64,000 nucleotides of DNA, taken from Pagrus major (Eukaryota; Chordata; Actinopteri; Spariformes; Sparidae). How positions within the stretch are numbered: the stretch's first letter is position 1; the number at the start of each line of letters is the position of its first letter. The translations under genes and the position numbers were made by a program. The notes under the pieces are model-generated. The model saw only the letters and a list, made by a program, of their open reading frames with translations, did no database searches and had not been told where the DNA came from. Below are positions 1 through 13,463 of this stretch, piece by piece. Location: positions 9,796,446-9,860,445 of the forward strand of contig NC_133234.1 in NCBI RefSeq assembly GCF_040436345.1. Reading direction: 5' to 3'.

Positions 1-345
1 GCAATACTTTCATAATGACACCAATATGTAATGTTAAGCTGTCACTTGTGTTGTCAAACCCATAGATAATTATCACTTAACTCTAAACTTCCCCTTAGTT
101 TTAGCTCATTGTTTTGGTTTTCTTGCCTGCAACTTTACTGTTTTGGTTCATTCTCAAGTGTCCAGCATTGGTGGAGACCAAAACTGAGCCTCAAGCAGAG
201 TTAATGTTGGAGTGGAGCGGAGTTTAAAACCAAACACCAAATCCAGTTGAATGCTAACGTTGCTTTGTGTCTGCTGGGTGTGTAAATGTGCAACTGTTAG
301 CTAACATGCTATCCGTAACAACCATACAAGGTAAACATGTTTGTT
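1..345 (+). repeat. Interspersed repeat, copy 1 (inverted partner at 9530-9885)
   Basis: The sequence matches the reverse complement of 9530-9885 along its length with scattered substitutions and small indels. Shared landmarks include an ACTTTCATAATGACA stretch, a GATAATTATCACTTAAC stretch and a TTGCCTGCAACTTTACTG stretch. The left end is cut by the window edge. I see no coding potential and cannot name the family. Confidence 0.8.
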
Positions 346-1788
346 GCTTGTTGCATTGTTCCCATTAAAGGTTTAAGCTACACCTTTTCTCAAGACTTTC
401 TTTTACTTATTTTTTTGAGATTTCCTTTCCTTTGTTTTTGGCTTTGGTTCAATCATGGACTTAATCCAACCTCATACTCTAAAAACGTTTGAATGCCTGA
501 GTCATTACAGTGACTAAGGGCTGCTTTTAAGTTTGCCTTGGTAATAGGTCTATATTTGAAGTGTTTGTATAGTAAATTGTGAACAGTCCTCTTGTTACAG
601 TGGTGTGTATTTTCATTTTGTCATGACTCCTTAGTTGAAATATGTCTTTTGTATCTAATTGTTCAGTCAGTGCTTTTAAATGATGTTATCTTAGCTGATA
701 TGTTATCTGTAATGATTTCAGCACTTCAGCCTTTTAAGATACTACAACTAAAAAATGAGTTTTGTACAACTTCTTTTTTTTTTATGTCTGTCACTTATTC
801 TCCTGCAGACTCCATGGTGTTGTCCAGTCCTCGTCTGTCTTTCCAAACCACTTTGTTACTGGTGTGTTTGAAGCACTGTTTGACAAGTCTTGACTTCACA
901 CATTCTTACATTAAGTCTCTGTTTGGACCTGTTGGTTGTCTTGATTTTTAGGCTGCTTGGGTCTTTGTTGCTGTGAGTTTGAGAAGCAAAATATTATTCC
1001 TGTAGATCTGCCGAAACTGTCATTTGTTTTTTTTTATAGCCTGGTTCCCATGCATCTCATCTCTCTTCTTTCTCTCTTGTATTTCTTTTGCACAATCTCA
1101 AATCCTCCTGTCCATCTCTCTGTTCCTGTCCCTCCCCCCTTCCTCTCTCCCATGCTTTCCTTGCATCCCTCTTCTCTCTCCCCTTCACTCCATCCCAAGA
1201 TAAACAACCTCTGTTCCGAGGCATGTCAGCTATTTGTTCAAAAAAGCTCACAAGTTTTTGGATGCCGTTCAGATCTGGGTCTCCGAAGGGAGGCAAGATT
1301 ACAAATTTAGTGCTTTTTCACAATCTCCCCCTCTGTTTTTCATTTTTCTTGGTCTACACTGCTCTTTTTTTCCCTCCAACTCTCTCACGACTCGTACATC
1401 TCTCACTTGAACCCGAGTGATTCCAAAACGTGTGAGTTTCGACGCCCTGCCACCTTTATGTTTGACCTTTTGTTCCTCCTAGTCCGACCAGTTTGACCAT
1501 ACGGAGTCCTCGAATTCCCTTCTTGTTTGTTAAATGCTGATTTATTCTCTTTCGGGAACTTTCATCACTCTTCTCTGATTAACACACGAGGGGAGAACCG
1601 AGCACCAGTTCTCATAGCTCTGGGCAGCCCTGTGTCAAGTCCCTTTGAGAGTCGCACACAAACACACAACACAGACTTCAGTGACTCTGTGGCGAAACAC
1701 TCCCACTTTGGCATTTGCTTCTTTGGAAAAGCTTTTATAGTGTAATGACCTGAAGTGGACATTGTTCTGATGACAAGGATGCATGTCA

Positions 1789-1818
1789 GTGTGTGTGTAT
1801 GTGTGTGTGTGTGTGTGT
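1789..1818. repeat. (TG)n microsatellite
   Basis: An almost pure TG array of about 30 bases with one TA interruption. Confidence 0.95.
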
Positions 1819-2739
1819 TTCCCCATCTTCAATTGGTGCAACCACAAACAGGTTCCCAGACATGCTCATTGCCTACCTGGTGATGTGTACTGACACACAA
1901 ATTACATTTCATGTTATTGCATGAAAACACACACAGACAGAGACACCCACTTCCATGTGTCACTTACTGGTGATGCATGCTGAGATCTGCTTCTTTTTAT
2001 ATCCCATCTCACACACGCACACATGCGTATGCACGGCAACACAGCGGCTGTGTTTAGACTGGGCCACCATTCCTATATAGAGATACAGATCACTGTTTTG
2101 CTTTCCCGAGCATGATGAAGGGGTAATTATATCCAACTAGAGGGAAAACAACAGAGAGAGAGAGTGACGGAGAAAGAGGAGGGGGTTGGTTTTTAGGGTC
2201 AGATCTTTTCCCTATGACCACTAGTGGTAGCAATGATTGTGAGAATACATGTTTTTTTTGGTCTGAAATCAATCCCTGAGACTGCCTCATAAGTAGGTGT
2301 GTGACGACAAGCGTTAGCGTCTGACGCGCTTGTTGACCCTTTCGCAGTGATTTACGTTTTGTTCCGCAAATGTCAAAGCTGCTCTACTGGCCTCAACCAA
2401 TTTGTCTGTGGCTTGTTGTCTTGGTGAATCCTTCCAAGTGGTGTCTGGAACAGGCAAAGTTCAGCCATGATCTTTGTCAGCTGGAGTGTGCAAATAATGT
2501 GTTTTATGCTGCAGCTGCTGGCCTGAGGCGCAGCATTTTGTTCAGGAACAAGGACAATAATTGTTTTCCTTTTAAACATTGAGCAAGCAGAATTGTTTGT
2601 CATGGATATTTATGAAATACACTGACCACAGGGGAGAAGGGAATTTACCGTCTACTAAACCTCTCTTCTGAACAGTGATTTTCCAATCAAAGGACTTCTC
2701 TTTTGACAGCTTTACTTTGAGCTCCCTCCAGTTGTCTAA

Positions 2740-3190
2740 GCTCCTTACCCAATCTCTAAGGGTGAGCCCAAAAATCCACTGTATTGTGGCGGGGGACCAA
2801 AGCTTTGGACTTTGAGGTGCTGTCTCTCATTCCAGCCTCTTCACACTTGGTTGCAAATTGCTCCAATGCATGCTGAAGATCACGGTCTGATGAAGCTAAC
2901 AGAACCACATCATCTGCAAAGAGAAGAAAAGCAATTCTAGAGTCCCCAAACCTGATGCCCTCCTCTCCCTGGCTGCGCCTTGAGATCTATGAAAATCATA
3001 AACAGAATCTGTGATGAGGGACAACCCTGGTGCAGTCCAACACCCACTGATTATAAGGTCCAAAACACTCAACAACAACAGTACCCTAAACTCCTGCAGT
3101 TCCCCCCCACAGGATTGACTAGAGGACAAGGTCATACGTCCTCTTCCATGACCTCCTCTAAACAGCCTTGAAAGGGTAAAAAGCTGGTCC
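2740..3190 (-). mobile_element. Non-LTR retrotransposon (LINE) reverse-transcriptase fragment
   Basis: Read on the minus strand, about 2760-2945 encodes a reverse-transcriptase palm segment. It has the catalytic FADD box preceded by hydrophobic residues (AFLLFADDVVLL), then a conserved helix ending in an EAGM...TSKSK stretch. Further 5' on that strand (about 2985-3060) a frame carries GLHQGCP and LFMIFID, matching the conserved QGCPLSPILF-type box of non-LTR elements. Reading needs more than one frame, so this is a decayed, 5'-truncated copy and not an active element. Jockey/Rex-like LINEs common in fish are the likely source, but the clade is inferred from memory. Confidence 0.85.
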
Positions 3191-5579
3191 ACTGTTCCAA
3201 CACCCTGGCATAAGCTTTCCCGAGAGACTGAGCAACGTGATACCCTAATAATTGGAGCACACCCTCCAGTCCCTGTTTTTTGAAATGTTAATTGAGAGCT
3301 AGCTGCAGCTGATAAAATCTGCTACCAAGAGTTGTCATTTAAGCTGGCAAAATCTGCAATAGCTGGCTAGAAATGAGATGGTGCTTTTTTCTACTTCTGT
3401 CTAAAATGAATAATGAATGTTTAAAAAATAACCAAGAGTTTAGTGCTAAAAGTGCCATTGTTATTGTTGTAAACTGTGTGAGAGAATGGAAATGTGCCGT
3501 GAGAGAATGGGCAGTCTGGCAAGGGTTGGAAAAGTAACTAAGGGGTGTGGGCCTTCGCAAACAGTCAATTCAAAGCATCTTATGTCAAGATGAGCTCTAA
3601 AAACCAGACAATGAGATCGAGGAGAAACAGTTTTTGGAAGACAGATTAAGGGAGGCTGGAGGAGAAGAGGAGGAAGATGTGTAGGGAGTGAGTTGGTGTG
3701 TCAGAACAGGATGACTTTTTCACAGTCAGAACGTGGGGATGTCTTTCCAGGAAATTACTTTCACACAGTGCAAACGCCTGCCAGATATGCTGGAAACATT
3801 TCCAGCAGCAAGCCCAAGAAATTCAACCAATTACCAAAGTAATTTTCAAAGAAAATCACCACTGAGCCAGCCATGAACTGTAATATATTTTCATTTGAGA
3901 CCAGAGACATTTTCAGGTAATGAACAACAGCCCTCTGAAATTATAAGTAATGGTTTGGAAAAAGGTCTTACTCCCAAACTGTGCAGCCACATTAGAGTTA
4001 TGTACTGTATATAATGTGTGTACTTACAGGAATAGTCGTGTTTTGGTAGAGTTTTATTACAATGCTGCTACTTGATCCTATAAACATGCATGGATTAAGC
4101 TAAAACAGACTGATCTCATCATTCAGCATGCCATGAATAGTACATGCTGAGACATTAAGAAAACAGACATGACTTCTTCTCACTGGTAAAGTAGGAAAAG
4201 AGTAAAATCCCCCAAAAATCCAGCTATGCCTTTGAGTGTCCCAGTGTCCTTTGTGTGAGTTTTGGACACCGAAGCAGACGATCTGCCTGCCAACAGACTG
4301 TTTTTAAAGCACAAATTTCTCACTTTCAAACAAAACCAAACTTAATTAAATTCAAATTCTCAGTCTAAGTAATATCCTCGTTTTTATCGCAGCGGTGCAC
4401 ATTAAAACAGCGATTGAGTCCCAGTTAGTAAATCCTGTTTCTGCGGCATGATCTGCTCCCCAGAGACCAGACTGGTTTAAATTAGGCCTCTCCAACCTTC
4501 GGCGGCCCGTCCGCTAATTTGACTCCTAGAATAACAGCAGCTACTGTGTTTTTCAGGAGTCTGGAACCAAACGTCCGTCTAGGGAGTCTGCAGTGGACAC
4601 AGGTGCTGGCGCTCTCACTCCCTTTCTCCCTTCGTCTAGGATTTTGGTTGACTTATGTGTTCAGGAGGGGCTGTTTTACTATTTTACTGAAAAGAATCCC
4701 AAATGTCTTGTTTTCATCAAGTGTGTTTCCTGAACCAGCCTTTGCTCCCCAGTCTGTCTGTGGATTTGGCAGCACACGTGTGTGTTTTTGTGCATGTGTG
4801 CTCATGTGGATGTGAGTATTATGTTTGGTATATGTGAAGAGTGATTGTATGCATTAGTGCATGTCTGGTAAGTGCTCCTTTTTAAGATTACAGATTACTT
4901 TCAGCTGTAACTAGCAATTTCAGCTACTTCAGCCTCTGAAATAGATGTAAAAATTTACAGGCTCTTTCAATTTACAGGCAAGAAATTAACATTTTGAAAG
5001 AAAAAACGTTTTATCTCACATCCAAACTTTCACATACATAACTGTGCCATAAAATATTTAGTCCAGTCATCCTTACTTCTGTAGGAAAATATGCATGTAC
5101 ACACAAAAGCAGTTATAACACTGACACAGAAACCCCTCAACCTGTTGCACATGCACACATGTCTGAGCATACACACGAACACACATGCAGTCCATAAGTC
5201 CTCTAAACACACAGTGGATGAAAAACGCTGATCAAAGGAAAATCCAGTGGTTATAGTGGTCTTCAGTAAGCACCGTGCTTGGACTCCAAGCATGCAGGCA
5301 CATAGGCACAAATACACTCGCAGATTGATGGTGTTACCTGGCCCACTTGATAACAGCTGTAAAGTTTATTCATACACATTTAAGTTGCATGAGTTAAATG
5401 AGACTACAGACAGAGATGATAGAGACGAATACCTGACCATCTTATCCGACACAAAACCTTCATTGATTACCTTTATGAAGCCTGCTGTCTGGCTGTTATA
5501 ATGATTGACTTGGACTGGAATTTCACATTCAACACTGTTATATTGTAAATCTGTTATTTTGCTCAGGAGCTTAAAGTGG

Positions 5580-6060
5580 TCCAGGTTAAAGTAGTAGTAG
5601 TAGTGAATAGTTAGACATTATTGAAGTACGCCTCATACGCTTTTTCGCCAGGAGTTAGATGAGAACAGCGACGCAACTCAACAATGTCTGCACGCTAAGT
5701 ATAAAGCAACGGGCAGTAGTTGTAGCTGGTTAGTCTAACTTAGCATAAGGACAGGAAGCCAGGGGGAAGAGCCAGCCTGACTTTCTTCAAAGGTGAGTTA
5801 AAATCAACATGACAACACATCTGAAGCACATGAATTAACAGATTCTATACCGAAAATGACCTGCAGAGCCTCCCAGAGGTTACCGCATCTGGCTAAATAC
5901 AAATAATCAGGAACATAACCCCCCGTAAAGATTCATCTTGTCATCTTGTTATTGCTCATCTTGTTCTTGTACAAACAAACATGTTAACTATGCACTTCAG
6001 AGGTGGTGGTATGAAGCTCAAATCAGAGCCAGGCTAGCTGTTACATTACATTGTGTGTGA
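5580..6060. repeat. Probable degraded fold-back/MITE relic
   Basis: This stretch contains a CTAACTTAGCATAAGGACAGG-like core also seen, diverged, in the element at 13464-13943 (TTAGCTTAGCTTCGCATAAAGA) and near 35690-35720 (AACTTATCTTAGCATAAAGACTAGG). Such cores are widespread in teleost non-coding DNA. The boundaries are approximate. Confidence 0.4.
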
Positions 6061-7059
6061 GTCAGCTGTTGTAAGGTCACATCTATGGTTCAAGGTGTAA
6101 AACTCTTTACGTAGTAGTTTTCTGTAATAACTTTGTCAACATTGAAAGGGAGATTTACTTTTTAAACTCAGGCTGCTGAAAAAGAGAGTGATCATGTTTC
6201 GACTATACGCTCCCAAACCTAAAACTGTGAAAAGTTTCCCACCAAAGAAAACCAGCATACTGTAAGTGTAATCACGCTCTATTTGATACACTGTAAACCA
6301 TAAAGCCCTCTGTTGGAAAATCCCCACCATTCCTGGTTTAGTCTCTCAAACCCCAACCCTTCTGCACTCCACCCTCCACACCTCACCACCCCCTGCTCCA
6401 GTCCCCATCACTCCACATTCAAGTGCACACATGCATACTGTAGATGTGGATCTCTTACATTCGTTAAACTGGGATGCGACGCTGATTAGCTTCCTGGCAG
6501 GAACGCAACCACCCACCCCCGGAGTCAAAGCCGGGTTCCTCCTGGAGGGCCCGACAGTCGGCGGAGAGAGAGCTGTAGCCGCCGCTGTTTGTTTGCACTA
6601 TGTCCTTATTTCCGTGAATTCTGACCTGACAGGAAGCGTGTAGGGAGACGGGACAATGGGCTATTGTGAGACCACACTTTATGTCCATGTGAGGCTAAAA
6701 CAGGAAAACGCACTAAGACGGGCGCATGCATACACACACCACAAACACAGAGACCCCGGCAAAGACCGTCATGTTCCCTGTCCTGTTTCTTAATCACGCA
6801 CACTACTGTATGAGGATGTTCCAATAACAGCACAATTGACTGTCCTGATCTTCCTTTTAAATAAATAGCTAAACTTAAACCCTCATTATAGACCCAATTA
6901 AAATCATTAACCTAAATTTATCCCTTTCCATAGTGAGAAGCAGGGAAATGTTCTCACTATGCTGGATTTTCACTTTCTGTCCATTCATTCATCTGTGTAA
7001 AACACACATACATACAGTGCATGGAAACATTACACATTTGAAAAAGGTGTGTACATACT

Positions 7060-7560
7060 TAAAGCTGGGGTGGGTAAGATTGTAGAAACCAGCAAGAGCA
7101 AGCTACATTTTGAAAGTGTCTCTTCAGGCTTCCCTTTAGAGCCACTCCTCCAAAACACATCAACTGCCAGACTAGACCGACTGTCCTGACGCTCTCGGTG
7201 GCCACCTGGGAGAAGTGTGTGTAGTTCTTTGTGCTCCACAGTCTAATAAATACATTCATAAACAATTCTGTTGAATACAAAAATCTCATAAACACAAGCA
7301 AAATAGCTATCATGAACGTACCACAGTCTAAAAAGACTGGCCTGACAGTTATTACTCTTTGCTTTGGGTGTGTTTTGTGCTAACTGGGTTAGCTGCTGGA
7401 TGAGGCTGTTGGTTCTGCAGATGCTCTGTTCTTTGACTCAGGGGTTACCGAGTTAGCTGCTGAACAACAGTCTGTCGCTACTGTGGACCATTGTTAGTAT
7501 GTTAGTGTTGGGAAATTTACCCTGCACATTCTCTGTCATTCTTGGGCACCTAGCTTGAGA
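7060..7560. repeat. Possible dispersed teleost repeat
   Basis: It begins with a TTAAAGCTGGGGTGGGTAAG stretch that I recognise as typical of a dispersed fish repeat. No second copy exists in this window, so the call rests on recollection only and the boundaries are guesses. Confidence 0.3.
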
Positions 7561-8689
7561 ATAACTTTAGCAATATATCCACACTAAGCCTTCTGGTCAT
7601 GCACCGTAGGCTGTCCAATCATTTCATTCGAACCGAATACAATGACTGGATAGGCTTATTGGAGGCCTAGAGCATTTGATTTATTGATTGCTGTCAGGAT
7701 GTTAATAGATTTCTTACCAACCCTAGTTTTAAAGTAACACACACAAACACGTGTTTGCACACTACACAACATATTTTAATTGGTGAGGTTTTAAAGTCAC
7801 TTTTTGAACTTTAAATTTGACCACATTGATTACTTCTTTAGGGTTCAGGAGCCTCTAAAATTCTATTTAGACCATGACCAGACCAACTGATGTCTGGTTG
7901 TGTGTCAGAGTGACCAAAAGTACAAGTTTCTGAACCAATCCTGGGCCCAAAACAGAAAGTAATGGCTTGATATGTGAAAAACAGTAAGTTTTACACATAT
8001 AAAGGACAAAAAACTTTTACATAAAGCTTCGTCATAAAAAAGCAATTTGTGAACTGCTCCAACCAACACTACCACAGCGTCCATACTGACTGAACATGAC
8101 ATTAGAAGGGTGGATATGCTCATCATGTCAAAGGCACCCAACAGTGATGTCACAGTACACTGATGCGCCCTGGAGAACACTTCTACATCACTGCAGCACA
8201 GTGAGAAGTTGAAACACACGAGGTAAAGTTGCTCTTTAAAAAAACAAAAAATAGACTTTTCTTCTAGTTATACATGATGATTTTCATGGATATACACCCA
8301 CATCTACCCTCAACTGATTATCGTGGCAAACTTTATGATCATATTTGGAAAGGTCTGCGGTTGCAGTAGTCTAAAAATGTCATTTTTTTGCTGCTTTATG
8401 CAGCACAGTTTGGGTTGTTGAGCTATTATAACCTACTGAGCCTCTGCAAACCACATTTAAACTACTTGGACTCCAGCATGGGTTTCTGACCACAATGTCC
8501 ATGTCTCAGCCTGTGACCTCGGCCATGTCACCTTTCAGGTCAGCTGGGTGTCCCGAGATCTGAGATCTGAATGATTTATGGATTCACACAGGCTGTCAAA
8601 AGATGCAAAGGAATGGAATGATACAGAGGAAGGGAGGCTATTTACAGACTGGAGGTATGTGGCAGAGCAGTGCTGTTTTCTGTACTCTA

Positions 8690-8878
8690 TGTGTGTGTGT
8701 GTGTGTGTGTGCGTGTGTGTGTGTGTGTGTGTTAGGCTGAGAGTATGGATTCTCTCCTCAAAGCCTGTGAATCTGAAGGTGTGATAACAGAGACTCTTAT
8801 ATAAACTGTACGATGTGTTTACTCTGTTAATCCATTGAATGGCGGTGACCAAGGCCCCGACATAAGAGAGGTCAGGGT

Positions 8879-8910
<32 letters not shown>

Positions 8911-9053
8911 CAGAGAGAGAAGCAAGCACACACATGGGTCGGTCTTCCAGGTCAATCATCCATACACAAAGAGCACACAGGTCAGACATTGACATTCCTC
9001 AGAGTACAAACACACACACACACACACACACACATACAGACACACACACACAC
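8690..9053. repeat. Cluster of three dinucleotide microsatellites
   Basis: A (GT)n array at 8690-8732, a (GT)n array with GA tail at 8877-8919, and a (CA)n array at 9009-9053 occur within 370 bases. The two GT arrays and the CA array are mutually inverted, so they could fold on each other. The long Cys-Val or Thr-His open frames here come only from these arrays. Confidence 0.95.
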
Positions 9054-9529
9054 CTATATGCATCTTTTCCAAAGCGTGAGCAAAAACATGCTAACCAGAA
9101 AACATGCAGTACATGCTCTCTGCGTGTTTTCACACATTTGTCAACAAGTGGATGCTGATGTAAGGCCGTCTGTGTGGGGCGGCCGTGTCAGTGTCATTTC
9201 ACTCACCTCACTGTAATTAGTTCTCACTATGTTTGGTTCAGTGGCATCTAAATGACAGTGTGAGTGGAGCTGCAGCAGCCGGGATGTAAGTGTGAAAATA
9301 GTAGTGTGAGTGGAGAGTCTGCTGCCTGAAGTTTCTATTTCAGTATGATGAGGAAAAACAGGTTTAAGAGTAGGTACTTGTTACATTCTTGGTGTTTGTT
9401 ATTGCTTGGATATATTTGTGATGGCATTACAGTCTAGGTAAAGTTCTGGTAACTGATGTTTTCAAACTAACAAGACTGTTGCTCCAAAAGTTTCTCTTTT
9501 TTGCCACTTGCGGCAGTGTAACTAGCTGC

Positions 9530-9885
9530 ACACACAAATTGACATTGTTCATTTATAGATTGATACGGCTAACATATTAGCTAACTGTTGCTTGTTCACA
9601 CATCCAGCAAACACCAGCTAGTTGCTAACTTTGTTTGTCTGTTGTTTGGCGCTCAGATTGTAATGTACAGTGGGTATAGTAGAGTATTTTTTGCTGAAAA
9701 CAGTTACCAGCAGCTGGAAACTTGAGCATGAACCAAAACAGTAAAGTTGCAGGCAAGAAAACCAAAACAATGAGCTAAAAGACACTAAAACTAAAGGAAA
9801 GTTTAGAGTTAAGTGATAATTATCTGTGGATTCGACTACACAAGTGACAGCATAACATTACATATTGTTGTCATTATGAAAGTAA
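9530..9885 (-). repeat. Interspersed repeat, copy 2 (inverted partner of 1-345)
   Basis: The reverse complement matches positions 1-345. The right boundary lies near 9885, where similarity to the start of the window stops; the left boundary is fuzzy (about 9530-9570). Confidence 0.8.
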
Positions 9886-11454
9886 TGGTTGTGGTAGCTT
9901 TGAAGTGGAGGCTGAGGATAACAGAGAAATCTATTTTACTGTATAGTTTCATCATGTTGTTTCTATGTCAGTAATTAGGTACTGTACTTGATGGAATTTT
10001 TTCTGTCATAAAATAGAATTTTTCCATTAGTTTGTGACCCAACTATATTTCCCAGTAGAGGAACTGTAGAGGTGGAGACAGTGATGACAACAAAGTGCAG
10101 GTTTCAAATATAGAAAACTGACAGTGGACAAAGGACAGAGCCATGGGGTGCTCCTGCTTTAAATTGCAAAGGGGCCACTGAAGGAGCTCTTGAGTTTCCT
10201 TTCCACCAGCGACGTATTCAAAACTGATGCAAACTGTGGCTGTGTTGGTGGATTATTGAAGAAAATACAGATAGAGAAATGTGTCTCTGAGCCTACGTGA
10301 TCAATGTGACTGTTGGAAAATGACAACTCTATGAAGATCAATGTTTTAGATCACTCAACCTTTTCAAACTTCAGGGTTGTTGCTTTTTGACTGTCCAGCC
10401 AAATGACAGCAGTTATGTTTTGATTAAATAAGTATTCTTCAAGTCATTTTCATGTCTTTAAAATCATGACTCATTATTTGACCTATGCAGATACTGCATT
10501 TTGTCTGATAAAGATATTTAAGTAGTGCAATGGCAAAGTGTAGTCACAAATCTTCTTCTTGTCTCCTTCCCAAGAAAATCTAAATCTAATATAACATCAT
10601 TTTAATGTTGGCATGTTTAAAAAGTTGAAATAGTTGAGTAATTAAGAAAAATTCAAGCAATCCTCTAGTAATATTTTGTGAGGTTTAAATCTGTAGAGAT
10701 GGCTTGATATTTAGGCTTTTAGTAAAATGTATGTTAACCTACTTTTAGAATTACATGCTGTCATACAATATAACTTGGTCGCTGTTTTAATAGACAGCTG
10801 TCACAGACCACAGTAACTGCAGCTGAAGCTTAGAAAAACCAAGGCACAGTGCAGTAACTGCACTTAGTGCAGTCTGCCTTGGTTTTTGGTCAGATTTTGT
10901 AGGAATGCATCACTTTTCCTCTAAGATAGAGCAAGATTTAAATTAACAGACACATAAGTTCAGTTTCAGTCATAACTCAAGTTTGACGAAAATTGTAGTT
11001 ACTGCACTTTGGCTTTGTAGGGCAGTAAAATATCTCCATTTTACCAGCAACTGCTATTTAAACTGTTTTAAGGTGGATCTGTACGTCACTCAGTCTTTTT
11101 CATTGGTTTTTCGTGGACCAGGTTTTCCTTGACATGTAGAGCACAGTGAAAAAGCAACAACATACAGAGACAAAGGTGGGTGAGAAGACGTACCACTGCT
11201 ACAGTGAGAGGTGTAAGTGAAGCAATTAGCAGCAGTAAAGATCTCTGATGTCCTTTCGTGCACTTCTCGTCCATCCTAACTCTCTTTTCAACGCTCTTTC
11301 ATTAAGCCTCCTTCTTTGCGTCCTTCCTCCTCTCCTCCTCATCTTTTTCCTGCTCTGCTGCTCTGATTGCCTGTCTCCTCGTGGCCCGATGCCCAGCCAC
11401 CACTGGGTAGCATTCCTCACCGCGAGCCAACGGGAAGAGAGGGATGGAAGGAGG

Positions 11455-11479
11455 GGGAGAGAGAGAGAGAGAGAGAGGA
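11455..11479. repeat. (GA)n microsatellite
   Basis: A pure GA run sits inside a longer purine-rich tract (about 11430-11515). Confidence 0.9.
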
Positions 11480-13463
11480 GGAGAAGGACAAATGGAAGGA
11501 ATGAGAGAAAGAACCACAGCAGGTCTCCTTATATAGAGTGTGATGTTATATATCTGTGACCTTGCTGTGGGGGCGAGGAGCAATTTCTTCTCCAAATTGT
11601 TTGTCGCTTTCCAGCTTGTTGCCCACTGGTCATAAACCTTCCTCTCCAGCCCTTCTGTTTATAGTCACATCCACTCGGTCTTAAACAGCCGCTCACTCGT
11701 TACAACACTCTCACTCAGGCCACAGGATACCCACACAGTTTGACCACGCAGGGGTCTACTTAAATACACACAGCATACAAACACACACAGCATTTCTTTT
11801 TTTCTTTCACAGTGGGGAATGAAACGCTATACGTTGAAGGTAAGTTATGATGCCTGCGCCGCTGCTGAGGTGCAAAAATAAAAGATTTGCTGAGAAAGCA
11901 GAACGGACTCCACCCTGCCCTTCAGCTCTTATTTCTTCTGAGCACTTCAGTTCATGTGCGTGTGCGAGTTTTGAGGCTTGTAGGAGCATGTGTGTGCAGG
12001 CAATACAGAGGACTTTGTGTGTGTGAGTGTGTGTGGCATCTCCTCGGGGAACTGCTGGCAGATGCAGCAGTCAGACTGTGGGTATGGAGGGACGGATAAA
12101 GTTTGGCTCAGCCTGCAACTCAAGCCACACTGGAACAGAAGAGCCACGCATGCACTCCTTTCTCTTTCACTCTCTCTCTCTATCCCCTCTGTTTTCTTTT
12201 GTATCATCTCCCCCTTTTCTCTGCAGTTGTCTTTATTGGTTTAACTGGACATTAATCTTCATCTCCCTCGAGTCAACACACGCCAATCAGATGCAGCTTC
12301 AATTCATTTCAATACTTCATTGCCGTGTCAACACAGCTGAAAGGAGTTTGCCTCTAAAAACAGACAAAAAACACACACTTAAGGAAATAAAGTATATAAA
12401 ACAAGAACACCACATGTATGCATTTATAAATTCAGACATACTGTACATAATATAAAAATTCCTGGTGCTTTGTGCTGCCATGTTTGCTTTGAGATACCTG
12501 TGCCCATGAGGAGTAAGGGTGTAATGCATTACTTTACTGTGATGCGATAACACTGTGATTCCTAAGCCAGGGGTACAAGTACTCTGTTACCGTAGGGTAC
12601 ATGGGAAGATTGCAGAGTAGGTCAACTAATTTGAAAAAAACAACAACAAACAAAAGAATAAAATATTTAATGATAAATATATGCACATACGTGTGTTAAG
12701 GATGAAAATAAAAATAAAATATAAAGTAAAAAGGGCACAGGACAGCACAGGATATGCCTCTCACCCACCCCAGTCAGTTACAACCCCTTAACACCAAGTG
12801 TTGCAATTGAAAGCAAGCGGGCAAAGAAGCTTAAAAATGAATAAATGTTCAAAGCATCCAGGTTCTGCCACTCCGAGTGGCAGTGGTATGAATACAACCT
12901 TGACAATAATAACAATATGCCCTTACTGTACATATACTCAACCTAAGAATATGTCTGCAAAGTACGTTCCTGCAAAACCACAGACAAGTTAAAACTTTAG
13001 TCTGTTTCTTTATGTTGCAACTTAAGATTTCTATTTCTCTCTTGTCACAATGCTGTGATGCTTATGCTCTGGTTAGATTTAGGCACAAACCCCACTTGGT
13101 CTCATTAAAAACATATGGTTTAGTCGGCACAGACACAGCTGGAAATTGTTCTGAGGTCTCCTTAAACGGTGTCACGCTTACAAATGTTGAAACACCATGG
13201 TCCTGCATCAAAGTATCCAGTGGTTTCATACTTAGAAACGCTGAAACACGGATATGAACTGCTGTCACCAGCTTGACAGCCTTGTTGACTGTGAACGTCA
13301 GGTAATACAAGAGTGAATGTGATATGACACATTTTTTACAAATATATATTTGGCTATATTATAGCCTATGACACGTACAAATGGACATAACTGTGGTTTG
13401 CAGAAATGTTATTTGCTCAAATTTTTGCTGGCAAACCAATATACTACTTGAAAATACAGTTGA

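Noticed and set aside
1195-1300. Open segment with possible exon-like edges, resembling LFRG...SKK of RasGAP proteins on the plus strand
   Set aside because: The resemblance is a few residues only, the surrounding motif residues are wrong, and no neighbouring exons were found.
6450-6660. GC-richer patch with an open minus-strand frame
   Set aside because: No recognisable protein, no paired splice sites in phase and no neighbouring exons; it could be a regulatory patch but nothing supports that.
8535-9216. Long open frames full of Thr-His or Cys-Val repeats
   Set aside because: Pure products of the CA/GT arrays.
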